Source of the DNA: Mesorhabditis belari
Lineage: Eukaryota; Nematoda; Chromadorea; Rhabditida; Rhabditidae
Direction: 5' to 3'
NCBI GenBank assembly: GCA_958450365.1
Contig: CAUEEP010000743.1
Span: 4,897,501 to 4,961,500, forward strand
DNA: 64,000 bases
The translations under genes were made by a program, and so were the position numbers. Under the pieces are notes generated by a model. That model was not told the DNA's origin. It did no database searches and was given only the letters and a program-made list of their open reading frames with translations. Shown here piece by piece: positions 35,401-47,808 of this stretch (positions within the stretch are counted from its first letter, which is position 1; each line of letters opens with the position of its first letter).

Positions 35401-38400
35401 AATAACTTGATTAACTTTCTTTTTCTTTTTGATTTAGAAATAACAATAACTCTTTACCAGTTTGAAATTTTCGAATAACATCAAGGAATTCTCGGAAAGT
35501 GATTGTATCCGAGTTCTTCTTCGCCGTTACTGCAAACATTCGCTGAACGAAAAGATCGTTTTCTCTCATTCCAATCGCATCCGCAAATTCACTTCTGTAA
35601 AATTAAAATTTAGTTAAAAGATTATTATTATTATTATTATTACCTGGTTAGCTTTGTTGCAAGAACATCTTCATCTTGTGCATCGTACTCTAAAGTTGTG
35701 TCGGAAAGCTCGGGTTGATCGAAAGCACGAGCATAGGCTTCTCTAGAATTCGAATTAAATGAAACGAATAAACAAATGAAATTAGAAATAGCTATTAGAT
35801 TCAAATTCAAATTTGAAATAGTTATTAGTGAAAACCTGAAGAAATGATCCAATTTCATCTTTCGTTTATCTTTTGTTTCGGCTTGAGCCAAAAGTTCCTC
35901 ATTATCGATGTGTTCTTTATCGATTTTTGCTCCAATCTAGAAGAATAATATAATATAAATACAATAAAATATATAAGAAATGAAATATATAAGATTTCAA
36001 TGTAAAATTCCTTTACCACATCAACGGAAGCGCTCAAGTGCCGAAGAAACTCGGTACTATGAGCATCGGAGGGAAGACGAACTACCTGAAATGAAGTTTT
36101 GGTGAATTAGAATTGATATTTATCCTTTATTTATTAGAAAACGACAATTTTCCTACCAAATCGTGCAATTTCGGCACTCGGATCAAGCAAAACGGACCAT
36201 GCACAGAGCTGGCTTTCGGATGTGAAAGCATCACCTTGATAGTGGCATTTGGCGGGAACTGAAACCAGGATTTGACTTCAATACGCATTCAATTTATTGG
36301 ATTTCATTCATTTATTCGATTATATCCTAGTTTGCCCATAAAAATCATCCCATTTTTCAAACCTTAATCCTTCTGAGAACTCGATCACGATTCCTCTCGC
36401 CTCCACGCGGCTTTCTCACCACAAGCGATGCCGATTTTTCCACAACCACCACCACACTTCGACAATATGTTTCGTGAAGCCATTCAATTGCTAAAAAAAA
36501 ATCTTGTCTCCAGCTTTTAAAGCTTGAATTCACCTGCACAACTGTGCACGTCTCCATCGGGTTTGTGATCGATTGTGTTCGCGCTCATCCCATCATACGC
36601 CGAATCCCAGCCCATCTTTTTTCGTCTTGACACCAACAATTGACCAATACCAAAGCAAACTGTAGCAAGCAAACTTGTCACTTTTATTCTCAAATTTTAT
36701 TTACCAATTGGAACACAGGCAAGTCCAATCAGCGTGAAGATATACGTGACTTCATTCCCGGTGAAATGATCGAATTTCATAAATGGAACACATTTCTCCA
36801 AGTTTTTCGTATCAACCTCAAAAAAGTTTTTTTTTTTGAAACGAAAAATGGAAAGTGGGCTTTACTTGAAACGGTTGTTTGCATGGATCACCTTCTTTCC
36901 AAAAGAAAACCTAAAATGCAAACTGATGAAAGGATTCTTTTTTTTTTATGAGAACATTTGGCTGCAACATGCTCGAATCGATATTTGTCGTGTTCCCAAT
37001 GATATCTCTAAGGGTGATGCTGTGAATTTCTCGAATTTCGTCAGCAGTGAAGATCTGATTCAATTCATTTTCAAACCAGAATCTAAAAAAATCGACTTAA
37101 GATCTTTTCTTATCAATTTCTCATTGCCTGTCTCCATCTCGAAGTCTCAAGAATTGATCCATAATGATTCGAGAGAAAAGCTCTCCCGGACCTGATCCAT
37201 TTGTCTCCAACATTCCGCCCACATACGTTTCCAACTTGTCGATATCGCCTCCATATAAAGCACTCAAATTGTTCAAGAGCTAAAGATGATATCTAGTAGA
37301 ATACTTTGTTGTAACTTTATAATTGATTTTTTTAAATTTTGACCCAATACTTGTGCTATTTCAAAGCTGGACACCTTAATCGGTTTTTTCTTTAAATCAT
37401 TACTTAAAGAACAAACCGATTAAGCTTTTCAGAAAGTCTTTTCGTTTCTTTTCTTTCCTATTTCCTTTTTGAAAAATAACAAATACTCACTAATTAATCT
37501 GATTTTCACTTAGATTGGTGAAGAGAATGAAACTATTAGACGCTCTAGAAAGTATTTTCGTTTCTTTTCATACTGCCATTGAAAAATAACAAATACTCAC
37601 TAATTAATCTGATTTTCACTTAAATAAAAAAGTATTTCTTGTTCAATTTCCATCTTTTTAAGTCAATTTCGGTTTTACTTAAAACCAAATTCGATCGTGA
37701 AAACACGTAAAAATCGTATAAATCTATAAAAAGCTCTACGAAGAAATTGACCGAATGAATTTCTTTGAAAATTTCGCTATACACCTAACTTTTTATGCTC
37801 TATCTTTTATCTATTGACACTAAAATAGATTTCTTTAGCTAAAGTGTCTAAATCGCATCATCGAGCCGTTTTGACTACCCGACTTCAGGCTCTCAAAAAA
37901 ATCCAAAAATAAGACATTTTAAACCCGTTTTAATCTTATTTTTCATAGAAATCATTGACCTTTCTAATGAAAGAAATGAAATTAAGCTTTTTAAACAAAC
38001 TGTAGTTCAATTAATGCATTTGTTGGTTTAAAAAGGAAGTACGAAAAGGAACAAAAAGATTTTCTGGACAACCTAAGCCTTAAGTAATACCTAACTTAAC
38101 CTTAAGGTAGATACTTTAGATTCCATAGTCGACTCTCTCTATAACGGAACTCTATATAGCGAAAACTCTATATAATGGAATGGAATTTTGATCCCGGCCG
38201 ACGCCAAGCTATATAACGGAAAGCTCTAACGGAAAAAATTTTTTTGGTCCCTTCCATTCCGTGATAGAGAGCGTTGACTGTAGTTAGATTCAAGACTATT
38301 TCCTTGCCTAGAATAGTTACAGTTTGTTATGATATCTAAACTCTGTCTAACTAGTAAAGAGTTTAGATAAAGTCTAGTTAGACAACTGTAGTTAGACAGA

Positions 38401-41400
38401 AAATCATTTTCAGAGGTTCTAAACATAAAGTATCATATTGTATCTCCATAATTTTTCGTTTCGTTTGTTCACCTCTTGTTTTTTAGGATCGTTTTTGTCG
38501 AAGAACGCTGGAGCAAGAGTGTCCCAATCCTTTGCCGGTAGCCCAAATTGTCGACGCATCACATTATATGGTGGAACGCCGTTATCTCTGAAAATTTGCA
38601 TTCAATGAATGCTAGAATAGCAATAAAGCTTACAATAGCTTTAGAAAGTGATTTCAATTCAATAAAAGCCTCACCTTCCTCTCATAATCGACGTGGAAAC
38701 AACGTCCAAACGAGTGAAATGCATTGGTCCAAAAATGTAATCTAAAAATCATTCTTAAACAAATGAATTCTCTGTCTAACCCCTTAAATCCTCCACCACA
38801 ATATTGTCTTCCTCTTCAGTAATTTGACTGGCCATTCCTGAACACTTTATTACAATTTGAGTACGAAAGTCAAACCCAAAATGATCTCATCAACTGAATA
38901 TTCTTTGACAATGTCTTGAGCATTCCACCAATTTTGGCAAAGACGAAGCGCTGGATATCCGCCAACTTCGGATCGGAATGAACAATTGGAGTCTCGTTTG
39001 CGAAGGAGCATCCCAGGAGGGACCTAGAATAATGTTTGTTTATTGTCTTTTATTATCTTTGTATTATCTAGCAATATTTTTCTAGTTTTTGAAAGAATTC
39101 CCCATCTAAAGCCCCAAATCCTCCACCACAACATTGTCTTCATCTTTAGTGATTTGACTGGTTATTTTTATTGTAAATTATATATTTAGTTAGCAAAGAT
39201 GGTCAACATTCAATCAAAAGTCTTACCCAGTGATTGTATTTCATTTACCGTAAATACTGTAATAGTACCCCACCGCCCTCGTACAGTCGCGTAGTCGCAA
39301 AAGTTTTTTAGTATTTCATTTTTTCAAAGCACCCGTACTTTCAAAAAATGCGTCTTTGGTATCAAAAGATAGCCCTGAATTTCAGCTATTTTTTGATACC
39401 TAAGCGCGCATTGTAGCATAAACCAGTGTCGAGAAAAACGCGTTCAAAGCCAGACTACGCAATGCTCCGCACCGTCATTATGGGGGTGGGGTACTATTAG
39501 AGTATTTACGGTAGTGATTGTATATCACTTACAATGCTATGTGGGAATCGAAAAGCGGCTGTCGCGAAAGCATGAGAAATTCCGGGTGGAATGTGCGGTT
39601 GGTAACCCCTAAAAAGTAAAACTGAAAGTAAAATCGAAAAAGAAATCAAAACCTGTATGGTGGGGTTGAGTCATTTGTTGCTAGAAGAGCTGGCACAAAA
39701 TCATAAAGCACAATTTTCTAGATTTTTCTTTAGCCTGTTAGACTTTGAAATTAAACCTGTAAAGTAGCGACGACCCATCTTCTTGCCGCTTGAAATACGT
39801 CCTCGTCTTTCCATTGTTCATTTTTGCTTTTAATTTTGTCAGCCTAATTCAATTTTTAGCTAATAAACAAATCAAGAAATGATATATTTATTTAAGAGCA
39901 AAGATGTTCAACATTCATTCAAAAGTCTTACCCAGTGATTGTGCCATCGAAAAAGGATTAGACCAAACGAAAGAAGGCCTGGATTTTCATTGATTCGAGA
40001 GTCACCAAGGACTGAATGATTAGATTTTTCAAATTTTGAAAAGATTTAATTACTAAATAATCGCTCTGGGTTCATCAGTCGATGAATTTGTGGTGGAGGT
40101 GGGTTATTGATCGGAATATGCGGATTGTTTAATGGTGGATAGCCCTGAAATCGTAAATTGATGAAATTGATGAAAGAACAATATGTTTTCTTTTAAATTA
40201 AGCTTTTTGAAAATTCAATTTTTGCTTACTTTCATGTCTCCTTCCGAAAGTCGGCCATTCTTCCAGGAACGAAGAGCAGCCACCCAAGGTTCTTGAGTTG
40301 AATAAAGCAGTGAGGCGTCAATCCACGATGTTCTTTCATTTGTCTGAAAGCATTATTCAAAAAAAAGACTAGAGAATTTTCTTCTTTATCAAATAATATC
40401 GTTACCCACTTGCTCCCTCGGCGAATTGAAGCCTTTCCCAGTCTGTTTATCGTATTTTGCTCTCGTGAAAGGAATCTCTGTTTTTCCTTCACAATTCTTA
40501 TCAAAAACTCGATCACAAAGAGGTACCTAGAGCTCTTCTCTTTGAAATAATATTTCTTAAATCATTACTTTAACTTTCATGATCTCGAGTGGGCAACTTG
40601 TTTGAGTTGAATGCATGATTTCATAGGCGACAACTTGACCTAAAGAACTTTTTATAAACCTTTAAAAAACTAGCTTACTGAAAAAGGTAAGCATTGTGGT
40701 GAGGCCTCGTTTGCTTGCTCGTCCAGCTTCACCTTTGAAAAGAAGTTCTGAAACATTTCATTGTTTAAAAGGTAAAAGATTTGATCTAAACCTGAGATTA
40801 CTCTAGCTGATGGTAGTGAAGAATCGATCATGTAAACGCCATCTTCGTAATTCGATGGAGCATCTCGATGCAAGCGACTTCCTCAAAAATTGACTATACA
40901 ATAGACAAAATTGAACTAAATATAGACAACTTTTCTATTGTGAATGTTTATTTGCATATAAAGTCTACAATAGACAAAGCATTGTCTGAGTTAAAGCCTT
41001 GGCATACACAATTCCCCATTTTTTTTCACTGATACCATTTTTCTTTAACACCTCCCAAAAACAAAGACACCAAAAACACCAAAAACAAAGGCATATGTGA
41101 CCTTTGTTGAGATTGTTATGAAATAGTCGCCTAACACTTGTTCACACTTCGAAATATCAATCTATTCTGCTTAAAAAGTGTGCTGAATGACCGTTTGAGA
41201 TTTTCGGTAAACAATGTTCCCCATCATCAGCCAATGTCTTTTCTTTTCCCGTTTCTTTTCGCTTCTCAAGTTTTTCTCTTGTAATCTCTTTGAAGAAATG
41301 TCCTATTGAAAAACCAATAAGACCAAACTTGTGAGTTTCTTTAGGAAAAAGAAAAAAAAAAGTGACGTACCAACGGTCCCCCAATCCGGGTTAGCGAGAT

Positions 41401-41573
41401 TGTTAAACCATCCATCGTATCGTTGATATTCTTCGATTTTCGTTAATGCTACAGAAACTTTATTTAGCTTTCATTTGGGATTTATGCTTACCGAAAACCG
41501 GAGTTGAAACGAAAAAATATAGAAAGAAAAGGGGGCCGAGTCGCGACAACGGCCCGAAGCCGACGCCCCGCAT
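29478..41573 (-). CDS. bli-3: Dual oxidase (DUOX), BLI-3 orthologue
   Basis: Forty-five exons on the minus strand give 1513 codons plus TAA; C. elegans BLI-3 is of similar length. First exon 41492-41573 (signal peptide ending STPVFA); last 29478-29603. A heme-peroxidase domain (about residues 30-560: EYQRYDGWFNNLANPDWG, GSRLHRDAPS, PPGISHAFATAAFRF, LRDGDRFWFEN) is followed by TM1, then two EF-hands near residues 830-925 (DRNGDGSVEREEF canonical, the other degenerate). The six-helix NOX core has heme-ligand histidines in THTIGHCVNFYH and ALTMLHGLPRLL; the FAD/NADPH part has GGGIGVTPYSS and GVFSCGP and ends HHRFETF. It makes H2O2 at the hypodermal surface; the peroxidase domain promotes tyrosine cross-linking of cuticle collagen. 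Ca2+ control via EF-hands is expected. One intron is GC-AG. Confidence 0.97.
29733..29867. repeat. 135-bp duplicate, copy 1
   Basis: Begins AAACCTCAGAAAATCCATTC and ends CCACAAGTACAAC; repeated at 30004-30137 with a few substitutions. Both lie in the last bli-3 intron and overlap the transposase relic. Confidence 0.88.
29790..30005 (+). pseudogene. Merlin-like (ISXO2-type DDE) transposase relic
   Basis: In the last bli-3 intron, opposite strand. Conceptual pieces read TQHMEEAGFTHRS, then in another frame NHKYNSLNPDDPAIHTQTI, ERLWGSVK, a stop, and RNKKHCGT with SSYFVEFMVQ. The IERLWxxVK motif near the third acidic residue is typical of ISXO2/Merlin transposases. One frameshift and one stop make it inactive. 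Confidence 0.62.
30004..30137. repeat. 135-bp duplicate, copy 2
   Basis: Second copy of the sequence at 29733-29867, directly following the transposase relic. Confidence 0.88.
30562..31046. mobile_element. 485-bp MITE with 8-bp target duplication
   Basis: Ends GGGAGTGGGACAAAGGCGAC and its complement, with long complementary arms. Flanked on both sides by AAAATGAG, an 8-bp target duplication. Such a length fits hAT or Merlin elements. In a bli-3 intron. Confidence 0.82.
32178..32409. mobile_element. Tc1-like palindromic MITE, copy 3
   Basis: CAGTACTGGACAATGAAAT to the complementary end, flanked by TA, in a bli-3 intron. Confidence 0.85.
33026..33193. mobile_element. MITE family F, copy 2
   Basis: Same ends and interior as 22673-22845. 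The sequence just left of it (32974-33025) holds extra partial copies of the end, with GGGACATTTGGCC repeated. Confidence 0.78.
33600..33775 (+). mobile_element. tRNA-derived SINE or tRNA pseudogene, copy 4
   Basis: In a bli-3 intron. 33620-33692 can form a 7-bp acceptor-like stem (CATAGCT with GGCTATG) and has a B box GGTTCAACCCC; the anticodon arm is not convincing. A CT-rich stretch TTCTTTTTCC...TTTCTTTCTTCCC follows. Confidence 0.5.
35319..35376 (-). pseudogene. Duplicated bli-3 exon inside an upstream intron
   Basis: The 58-nt exon at 34680-34737 (TESLNSFAVPTNDIACM) is copied here with about 20 bp of each flank, inside the intron between the EF-hand exons 35458-35594 and 35099-35272. 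Length, CAG acceptor and GTAAGT donor are all kept. Inclusion at this position would give a stop within four codons. Confidence 0.75.
37280..38472. other. Large bli-3 intron
   Basis: About 1.2 kb. It contains the inverted counterpart of the 11974-12230 repeat (37505-37770), a direct repeat GAAAAATAACAAATACTCAC at about 37471 and 37577, and a pogo-like element at 38126-38281. Confidence 0.6.
38126..38281. mobile_element. Pogo/Tigger-like MITE
   Basis: Left end GTCGACTCTCTCTATAACGGA after TA; right end complementary to CAGTCAACGCTCTCTATCACG, followed by TA. Ends of the type CAGTCRACTCTC are typical of pogo-group elements. Confidence 0.6.
39105..39170 (-). pseudogene. Degenerate copy of a bli-3 peroxidase exon
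   Basis: On the minus strand it resembles exon 38781-38837 (SQITEEEDNIVVEDL): CAGTCAAATCACTAAAGATG then GTGGTGGAGGATTTGGGG. The acceptor and donor contexts are not conserved, so use as an exon is unlikely. Confidence 0.75.
39248..39511. mobile_element. MITE subtype A, copy 2
   Basis: CCGTAAATACTGTAATAGTA to the complementary end, flanked by TA, in a bli-3 intron. Confidence 0.88.
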
Positions 41574-41591
41574 TCGATCTTTTTTTTGGCC

Positions 41592-41597
41592 CTGGAA
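41592..41597 (-). promoter_or_regulatory. Probable trans-splice acceptor of bli-3
   Basis: Minus-strand TTCCAG 18 bases before the start codon at 41573, leaving a very short 5' UTR as expected after spliced-leader addition. Confidence 0.55.
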
Positions 41598-42654
41598 AAT
41601 CAAACAAAATTTAGCATAAGCAAAGCAAAATGCAAAAAAGAAAAAGCAACATTCGCATTTAAAACTTAGAAACGATTGCAGTAGAAATTTCACAGTTGCA
41701 TTGTTCATTGATGATTTTGATGATTGTTTTCTTTGTTTTGAAAACACGACTGTGATTCACCTAGGCAATTTTAGCAAAAGGAATAGCGTTCCATTGATGG
41801 CAAAATGAAAATGTTTTAATCAATCACTTTTAAAAGTCAGTTTTCAAGATCAATTTCGTTTTCTCAAATTTTGAAAGGAGGGCAATTCAAGAAAAAAAAA
41901 TCAAACTCGAACGATGATGAAAAGAGATCGGATGGCAATTGCTTATTGCTGCTTATTGCTTGACGAAATGGAAAAGATTAAAGAAATGAAAAAAAAGAAT
42001 GACAAGATTGATAAAGAAAAGATAGAAATAGTAGATCTGAGAAGAGATTGATGAAATTAGAGAAACGTTTGCTCGCCTGCAATTTCAAATGGAAAGCGGG
42101 TGCTGCGCGTTTTTGACGGGAAACGATCTTCTCGACAAGAGCTCGGTGATGCTCTCTCTCTTTCTTTCATTTGGCTTTTCGAGGGAAAAGTTTTCGAGGA
42201 GAGAAGAGACGAGAGAAAATGATGGTAAGACGATGAGGAGAGGTAGAGATGCGCGAAAGAAATGTGTCAGGGTCAGCCCTTTTCTTTCACCATACCCTCA
42301 CCTGTCACCTATGAGGAGTGTGACTCAAATCCGCACTACAACACTTTTATGCACAAGATTGTAAGCTGGATTTAATGAATGAATGAATGTAATCGAAGGG
42401 AAAGTTGTACTGGAAAAAAAGATTGGGATTAAATTCCAACCAGGTGAGAGAAAATGAAAGAAAAATAAATATAGGTACGTCAGTGGGTGGAGGAGACGTC
42501 AGTTTGGGTCCAGTCAAGTATCATTTGCTTTCCACTGACGCCTCCGCGCGATATTATATGTTGACACATTTTTACCACCTCTTTTCCTTTTGATTTCTGG
42601 ACTTCTGAGTGTTCTTTGATGTGAGTCTCTATTTTTGAATGTACTTTTATCGTA

Positions 42655-42860
42655 GTAAAGAGTTTGATTCAAAACTTGATTCAAAGCACTAGATTCAAAG
42701 CACTTGATTGGATTCAAAACTCGATTCAAAGTACTTAATTTGATTCATAATTTGATTTAAAAGACTTAATTTGATTCATAATTTGATTTAAAAGACTTAA
42801 TTTGATTCATAATTTGATTCAAAAAACTTTATTTGATTGATTGACTTGATTCATAATTCA
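42655..42860. repeat. TTGATTCAWAAYTTGATT minisatellite
   Basis: Degenerate tandem units of 16-32 bp; the clearest part, about 42735-42840, repeats CTTAATTTGATTCATAATTT three times. Confidence 0.8.
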
Positions 42861-42879
42861 ATTCATCACATTCGAAACA

Positions 42880-45800
42880 CTACACAAAAGCACCAGACTT
42901 TTTCAGAATCTGTGTGATATTTTTGATTGCAGAATCGATAATCGGTTTCACATTCTCAAGCGCATGCAACTGAACACTTCCATCTTCGAGACCAAATGCC
43001 TGAATTGAATAAAAAAAATCTTGTTTTCTTCAAAGAACAAACCATATAGCCGATTCCAGACGAAGCTGGACCTGGCTTCGTAAACCAGCAATGACTGCAT
43101 ATGACTCTAAAAGAATTCTAATTCCTTAAATCTATTCAAATTTTTCTATACTTTGCATTTATTTGCGAGATCTTCGAGATAGAGACAGGCTGTTGACCCT
43201 TGCCAAGATCCCAGGTGACAACTCGCGTACCACCATGGACTGAGTAGAGAATGCTTGGGTGACTAAAAACATGACTTTCTAAGGATTCTTTATACATAAA
43301 TATTTAAATATTTAATATCTAGATATCTAAAGATATTTGAATTTAAAATTCGAAACCTAGGACTCCATTCAATTGTGGTGACGATGTCTCGAGCCTCTTG
43401 CGGTGGAGTGAGCACAATCAATGGGCTTGCGTGATTTGTTCTATGCAATGACAAGCAACCCGATGAGAGACCCGCCTGGAATCACTAGGAATTTATAATG
43501 CTATTATTTTTCTGAAAATATTATTCAAAAACTTTACCACAAAGACATCCTCATCGAATGGAGAGTTCCGTAAACAAATCACTTCTCCAAACACATCTAG
43601 ATAAGCTTTCTTTCAATTTCGATTTCATTTTCATTTTCAATTTCATTTTCAATTTCAATTTTCTAAAGTCCACCAACTCATATTTGCTTTGTATAGCCTT
43701 GGTCCGGTATAAATAGGCCCTTTCGTTCTTGACAGAGTCATCAAAAAACCAATATCAGTGCCAACAATGAAATGTGTCGGATCTTTTCGATTCGATACCA
43801 TACAGTTAGCAATCAGGAAAGTCGGATTCGAGTTGGCACTGGAATTTCGAGATTTTCCCCAAATGAAATTGCACTCACTTTAAAATCGAATGATCTGGTC
43901 TGAGCAAAGCGGTGAGTCCCATTGCGAGACGGGCGTCTGGACCAGTGCCGAGGTTGTTCATCGTGTTCACATCTCGAAGTACTAAAAAAATCAAATTATA
44001 CTTATAATTTAATATTTTTCACCTGACCATACAGATATTGTGCCACTTTCGTCAAGACATGCCACTTGATAAGTTGTGCTAAAGATTCGAGCTTAGAGTT
44101 CAAATGAAATTTTGAAAAAAACCACTTTCAAAAATGTTGACCAGAAACTGGATAATTTATTCTACTGACTACAAGCTATAGTTAGACTCACTCATTTGGT
44201 CGATTGATTGTTGTGATGTGAATGGTTGAAGCTGATTTGCTTGAAGAAGAAAACGTACTACTCAAGAACGAGGTATCATAGGCTGGGGTTCTAAAAGGAA
44301 AGAAATCTATTAAGAATCTATTAAGAATCTATTAAGAATTCGATTCTTGTAAAGTTTTGTGATCTTTCTTGTCGTTTTCTTGAGTTTTACTTTATTATTC
44401 TATGCAAGTTGATATTCTTTTTAAAGAATAATCAATAGAAAAAGGAATTGCATCCAGAAAAGTGATTTCTTTGATTTATTTCCTGAAGCCAATCTTTCAA
44501 AAGGCTAATTTTGAAGTCAAAATCATACAAAATAAGCTTTTATGGATGCATTTTATGTTCCTTTTTCTATTAATCATAATTATTCTTTAAAAAAATATTA
44601 GCTGCATGTAATAATAAAGTAAAACTCAAGAAAACAACAAGAAAGAGCTCAAAAACCTCAAAAAGCTTGTAGACTTTCAAAAAAAACTACAAGAACCAAG
44701 AATTCTACTATAACTTTACAAGAACCAAGAATTCTATCATAAATCACCTAAGAATGATATCATCTTCGGATTCAGGCCACGGAATCGAGCTCGTGAATGA
44801 AGTTGACGGCTCGAGGAGATCCCAAGCTACGCAAGATCCATCCATCTAAATTAAAAAAAAACCATTAACTTAATAGTTTAACTATACAAAACCAATCGAT
44901 TGTTAAAACTTGAGTATTTAGAAATATTAGATATTAGTTAAAAATCACTCACCAATCCGGCAAAGAGAATTGTCCCATCGGGCGCATAGACACAACATTT
45001 CACTCTTCCTTCACAAATAAATACCCTAAAAATGGCTAAAGTTTAAGGCCTAGTTGCCTTAAAAAAAACCTCTGCGGAATCTTTGAATTAGACAAAAAAA
45101 ATTCGATGAGAATCGATTTTTTGACAATATCTGTTGCCGGTGATTCGTCGATATAGAAAGCACCGAGCATTGTCTCGTCCTCGTGTGGGGGCTTCAACAC
45201 AAATTGACAACTTGACACTGAAAAATAGAACAATAAATGTTTGCTTTAAACAATATCATACAATACAATACTTTAAATATAACAATGAATGATTTTTAGC
45301 TAAGCTAACCGCTAGCCAATTGTCCGAGTCCGAACAAGTTGTAGCCGGCACTGAATGCAAGATCGCTTCGATGGTGCATTTCGATGTATTCAACTTTTCG
45401 ATTTCGAGAAGTGATCAATTCGATGATAATCTCAAAAGTGTTATATTGTATAGAGAAAAAAAACATACAATTCGTCGACATACAGTTCAAGTACAGCTTT
45501 GTAAATCTACCTGAGCTGATGCTTCAACAAACTCTTTCAATCGAGGGTTTTGAAGATGGTTTATCTAAAAGATATTCAAATTTTTATTATAGAAAAGTTG
45601 AAAGTGAACTCTTGTAAGTGAGCCATTTAAAATCTACCTTAAAAAGATTGAGATCATCCGAGAGAATGCCCATTTCGTTGGCCCCCATTTCTGCATCGGC
45701 TCCCCATCCGAAACTGTCCTAAAGGAATGGTAATTTTAAATAAATATTGAATACAATGGATACATAGCTGGATGCAGAGTATTGGATACTCTTTGCCACA

Positions 45801-47108
45801 TACAATAGCTGGGTGCTGTGTCCATTTATTTTGTAGCTCTCGTTCGTCGGTTTGTGTCTCTTCATTCGTATCGTCGTCACCAGTTTGACAGTACGCCTAA
45901 AGCCAATCCTTTTTTTAAAAAAATAACTTCTTTTACTTGAATTTTCCCACTATCCCCGAACATCTCCAGGTACAAATTGTAATCTTTCACTGGTGGCTTG
46001 TCAAGAATCCGAACAGGGATTGACTCGATTCCTGAAAATATTTGAGATCAAGAGATCAAGAACACTTTATTGAACTACCGATCAACTGTCGAAGAGTTTG
46101 GTGTCGTTTTTCTTGATTTCCATTGTCTCCAAAGTTCATTGGAATGATGGGACCGCTTGGAATCAGTGTCAATTGTCTCTGTGATGCTTTGACGTTAAAC
46201 TTAAAGTTAACAGTTATATTGTAATGACAACTTTTGTTTCAAAATGTTAAATAATCTAGTTTAATTTGAAATGTTTTTTTAAAAATTATTTACCTCAAAT
46301 CGTTCCTCTCTATTCATCGTCTTTTGTTCAACTTCAGATTGAACGTGTGCTCGGGGTCCTTTGCTGCTTTTCAATCGTCGCATCATCGGTGTCTCGTCAG
46401 AACCTTCCTAAAAGCTTTGACTAAATAAATAAAAGATTTAACTACTATTGGTTCCGGTTTCGATTCGTCATTTGTTATTGGTATTGATTGTGGTGGAGTT
46501 CTTGCGCGTGAAGCTTCGCTGCCCATTGGTTTCTCTTCTTTCATTTTAATATTCTCCGATTTTGGCTCGACTTCTTTCTTTTCTTCTTTTTCTTCATCAT
46601 CATCTTCAAAATCATCCGAATAATCCTCGAAATCGTCCTGAACTTTTTGAAATCTGATCTAGTAAAAGAGAGTTCTTTGATATTGGAAAAGGATTTTATT
46701 ATTCAAGATTTAAAGAGACTTTGGTGTAATAATTATAAGTAGCTAATATAAATGTTTAGTTTTCAAATAATTTAAAACAGTTCTTTGTTACAAGAAAACC
46801 TCATAATTGTATTCTTCTTGCGGTTCAGGAGTCGGAGTTTTCGGCTTCGGCGCCTTCTTTAATGTGTTTTCTTTGCCTGTCGTTGATTTACTCGTTTTCT
46901 AAAGGATAAAGATTTGAAAACGGAAAGATTTCTATAGATTCGTACTATTAAAGTTTATTAGTACTTCCTGAAAACAGATTTATTCAATTCTTCTAATCAC
47001 CTTATCCGATTTGAGAGTTGAGCTGGGATTTTTCTTCGTTATTTTCTCATTCGACTTTGAATCTTTCGTCTTTGTCGGGATTTTCGAGGAGACTTTATTT
47101 CGAGACAT
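42880..47108 (-). CDS. wdr-60: WDR60 / dynein-2 intermediate chain 1
   Basis: Twenty-two exons on the minus strand, first 47001-47108 (ATG at 47108) and last 42880-42999, give 755 codons plus TAG. The N-terminal 150 residues are Lys/Pro/Glu-rich with an acidic block DDFEDYSDDFEDDDEE like that of WDR60. A conserved middle reads DYNLYLEMFGD, ETQTDERELQ and NKWTQHP, which matches the TQT..WTQHP signature of WDR60. The C-terminal half is a WD-repeat region with MDGSCVAWDLLEP, HPSILYSVHGG and SGIGYMAFGLEDGSVQ. The protein is the intermediate chain of the retrograde intraflagellar transport motor dynein-2 and acts in ciliated neurons. Two exon boundaries (TTTTGAG acceptor at 45431; possible 45-nt retained intron in 45070-45217) are uncertain but frame-neutral. 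Confidence 0.93.
44330..44720. repeat. Foldback repeat in a WDR60 intron
   Basis: Two arms of about 130-180 bp are imperfect complements (left TTTTCTTGAGTTTTACTTTA, right TAAAGTAAAACTCAAGAAAA) and fill the longest intron of this gene. No target duplication was identified. Confidence 0.75.
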
Positions 47109-47808
47109 TTATAGAATGAACAACAAATTTATTTTTCAAAAAAAGTAGTAAATAGGTGAAAGCTTTTGAAGTTTGTATGTAAATCGTATGTTTTCTTGTC
47201 TCTTTTTCCCTTTCTGCTTTTCTTTTTCGTTTACTCGGTAGTCATGACAACATGCCTTTTCTGTATCGGGTTTCTAATTTTAAACTTAAATATCTTTAAA
47301 ACTAGCTCGTAATATTTTAAAGGAAAATTTGAAAAGAAAAAGTTGAACAAAAAGCTAATCATCCAATAAAAACTAGTTCCCAAAAAACATTTCTAAATTC
47401 ATTTCATTTTTGTCTATTTTGTGCTTCGCTTCGAAAGCTTCATTTCATTACGCTATTTCTACACTCATAGCACAAAATAGTATTTTATACTCCGAAATTT
47501 CAGGGTGATGGTTTATCGAATGAGCAACCATCTTATACTAAACTAAAAACTCTGCTAACGATTGAACCAGAATGAAAATTTTTGCTAAATTTGCTCCTTT
47601 TATACACTTTCCCAAGCCTACGGTAGTTCATCCACCTTATAATCCAAACACTCCAGCTGAATACTTTTTGTTACAGAACAAAAATGGTGCAGCCTGAAAG
47701 AGCATAAAATCATATTTTTAGCCTTTTTTAGTGAAACTTTTGGTTTTTTAAAAAAAAGAAATTGATCTTTTTGTTTACTTAAGTCCCTATGGAGCTAGGG
47801 AGATTAAA

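Larger units (their letters stand above)
41574..42879. other. Intergenic region 5' of bli-3
   Basis: Between the bli-3 start and the 3' end of the WDR60 gene, both minus strand. It begins with the likely trans-splice acceptor at 41592-41597 and ends with an AT-rich minisatellite. Open frames at 42089-42364 and 42405-42593 show no recognisable protein. Confidence 0.5.
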
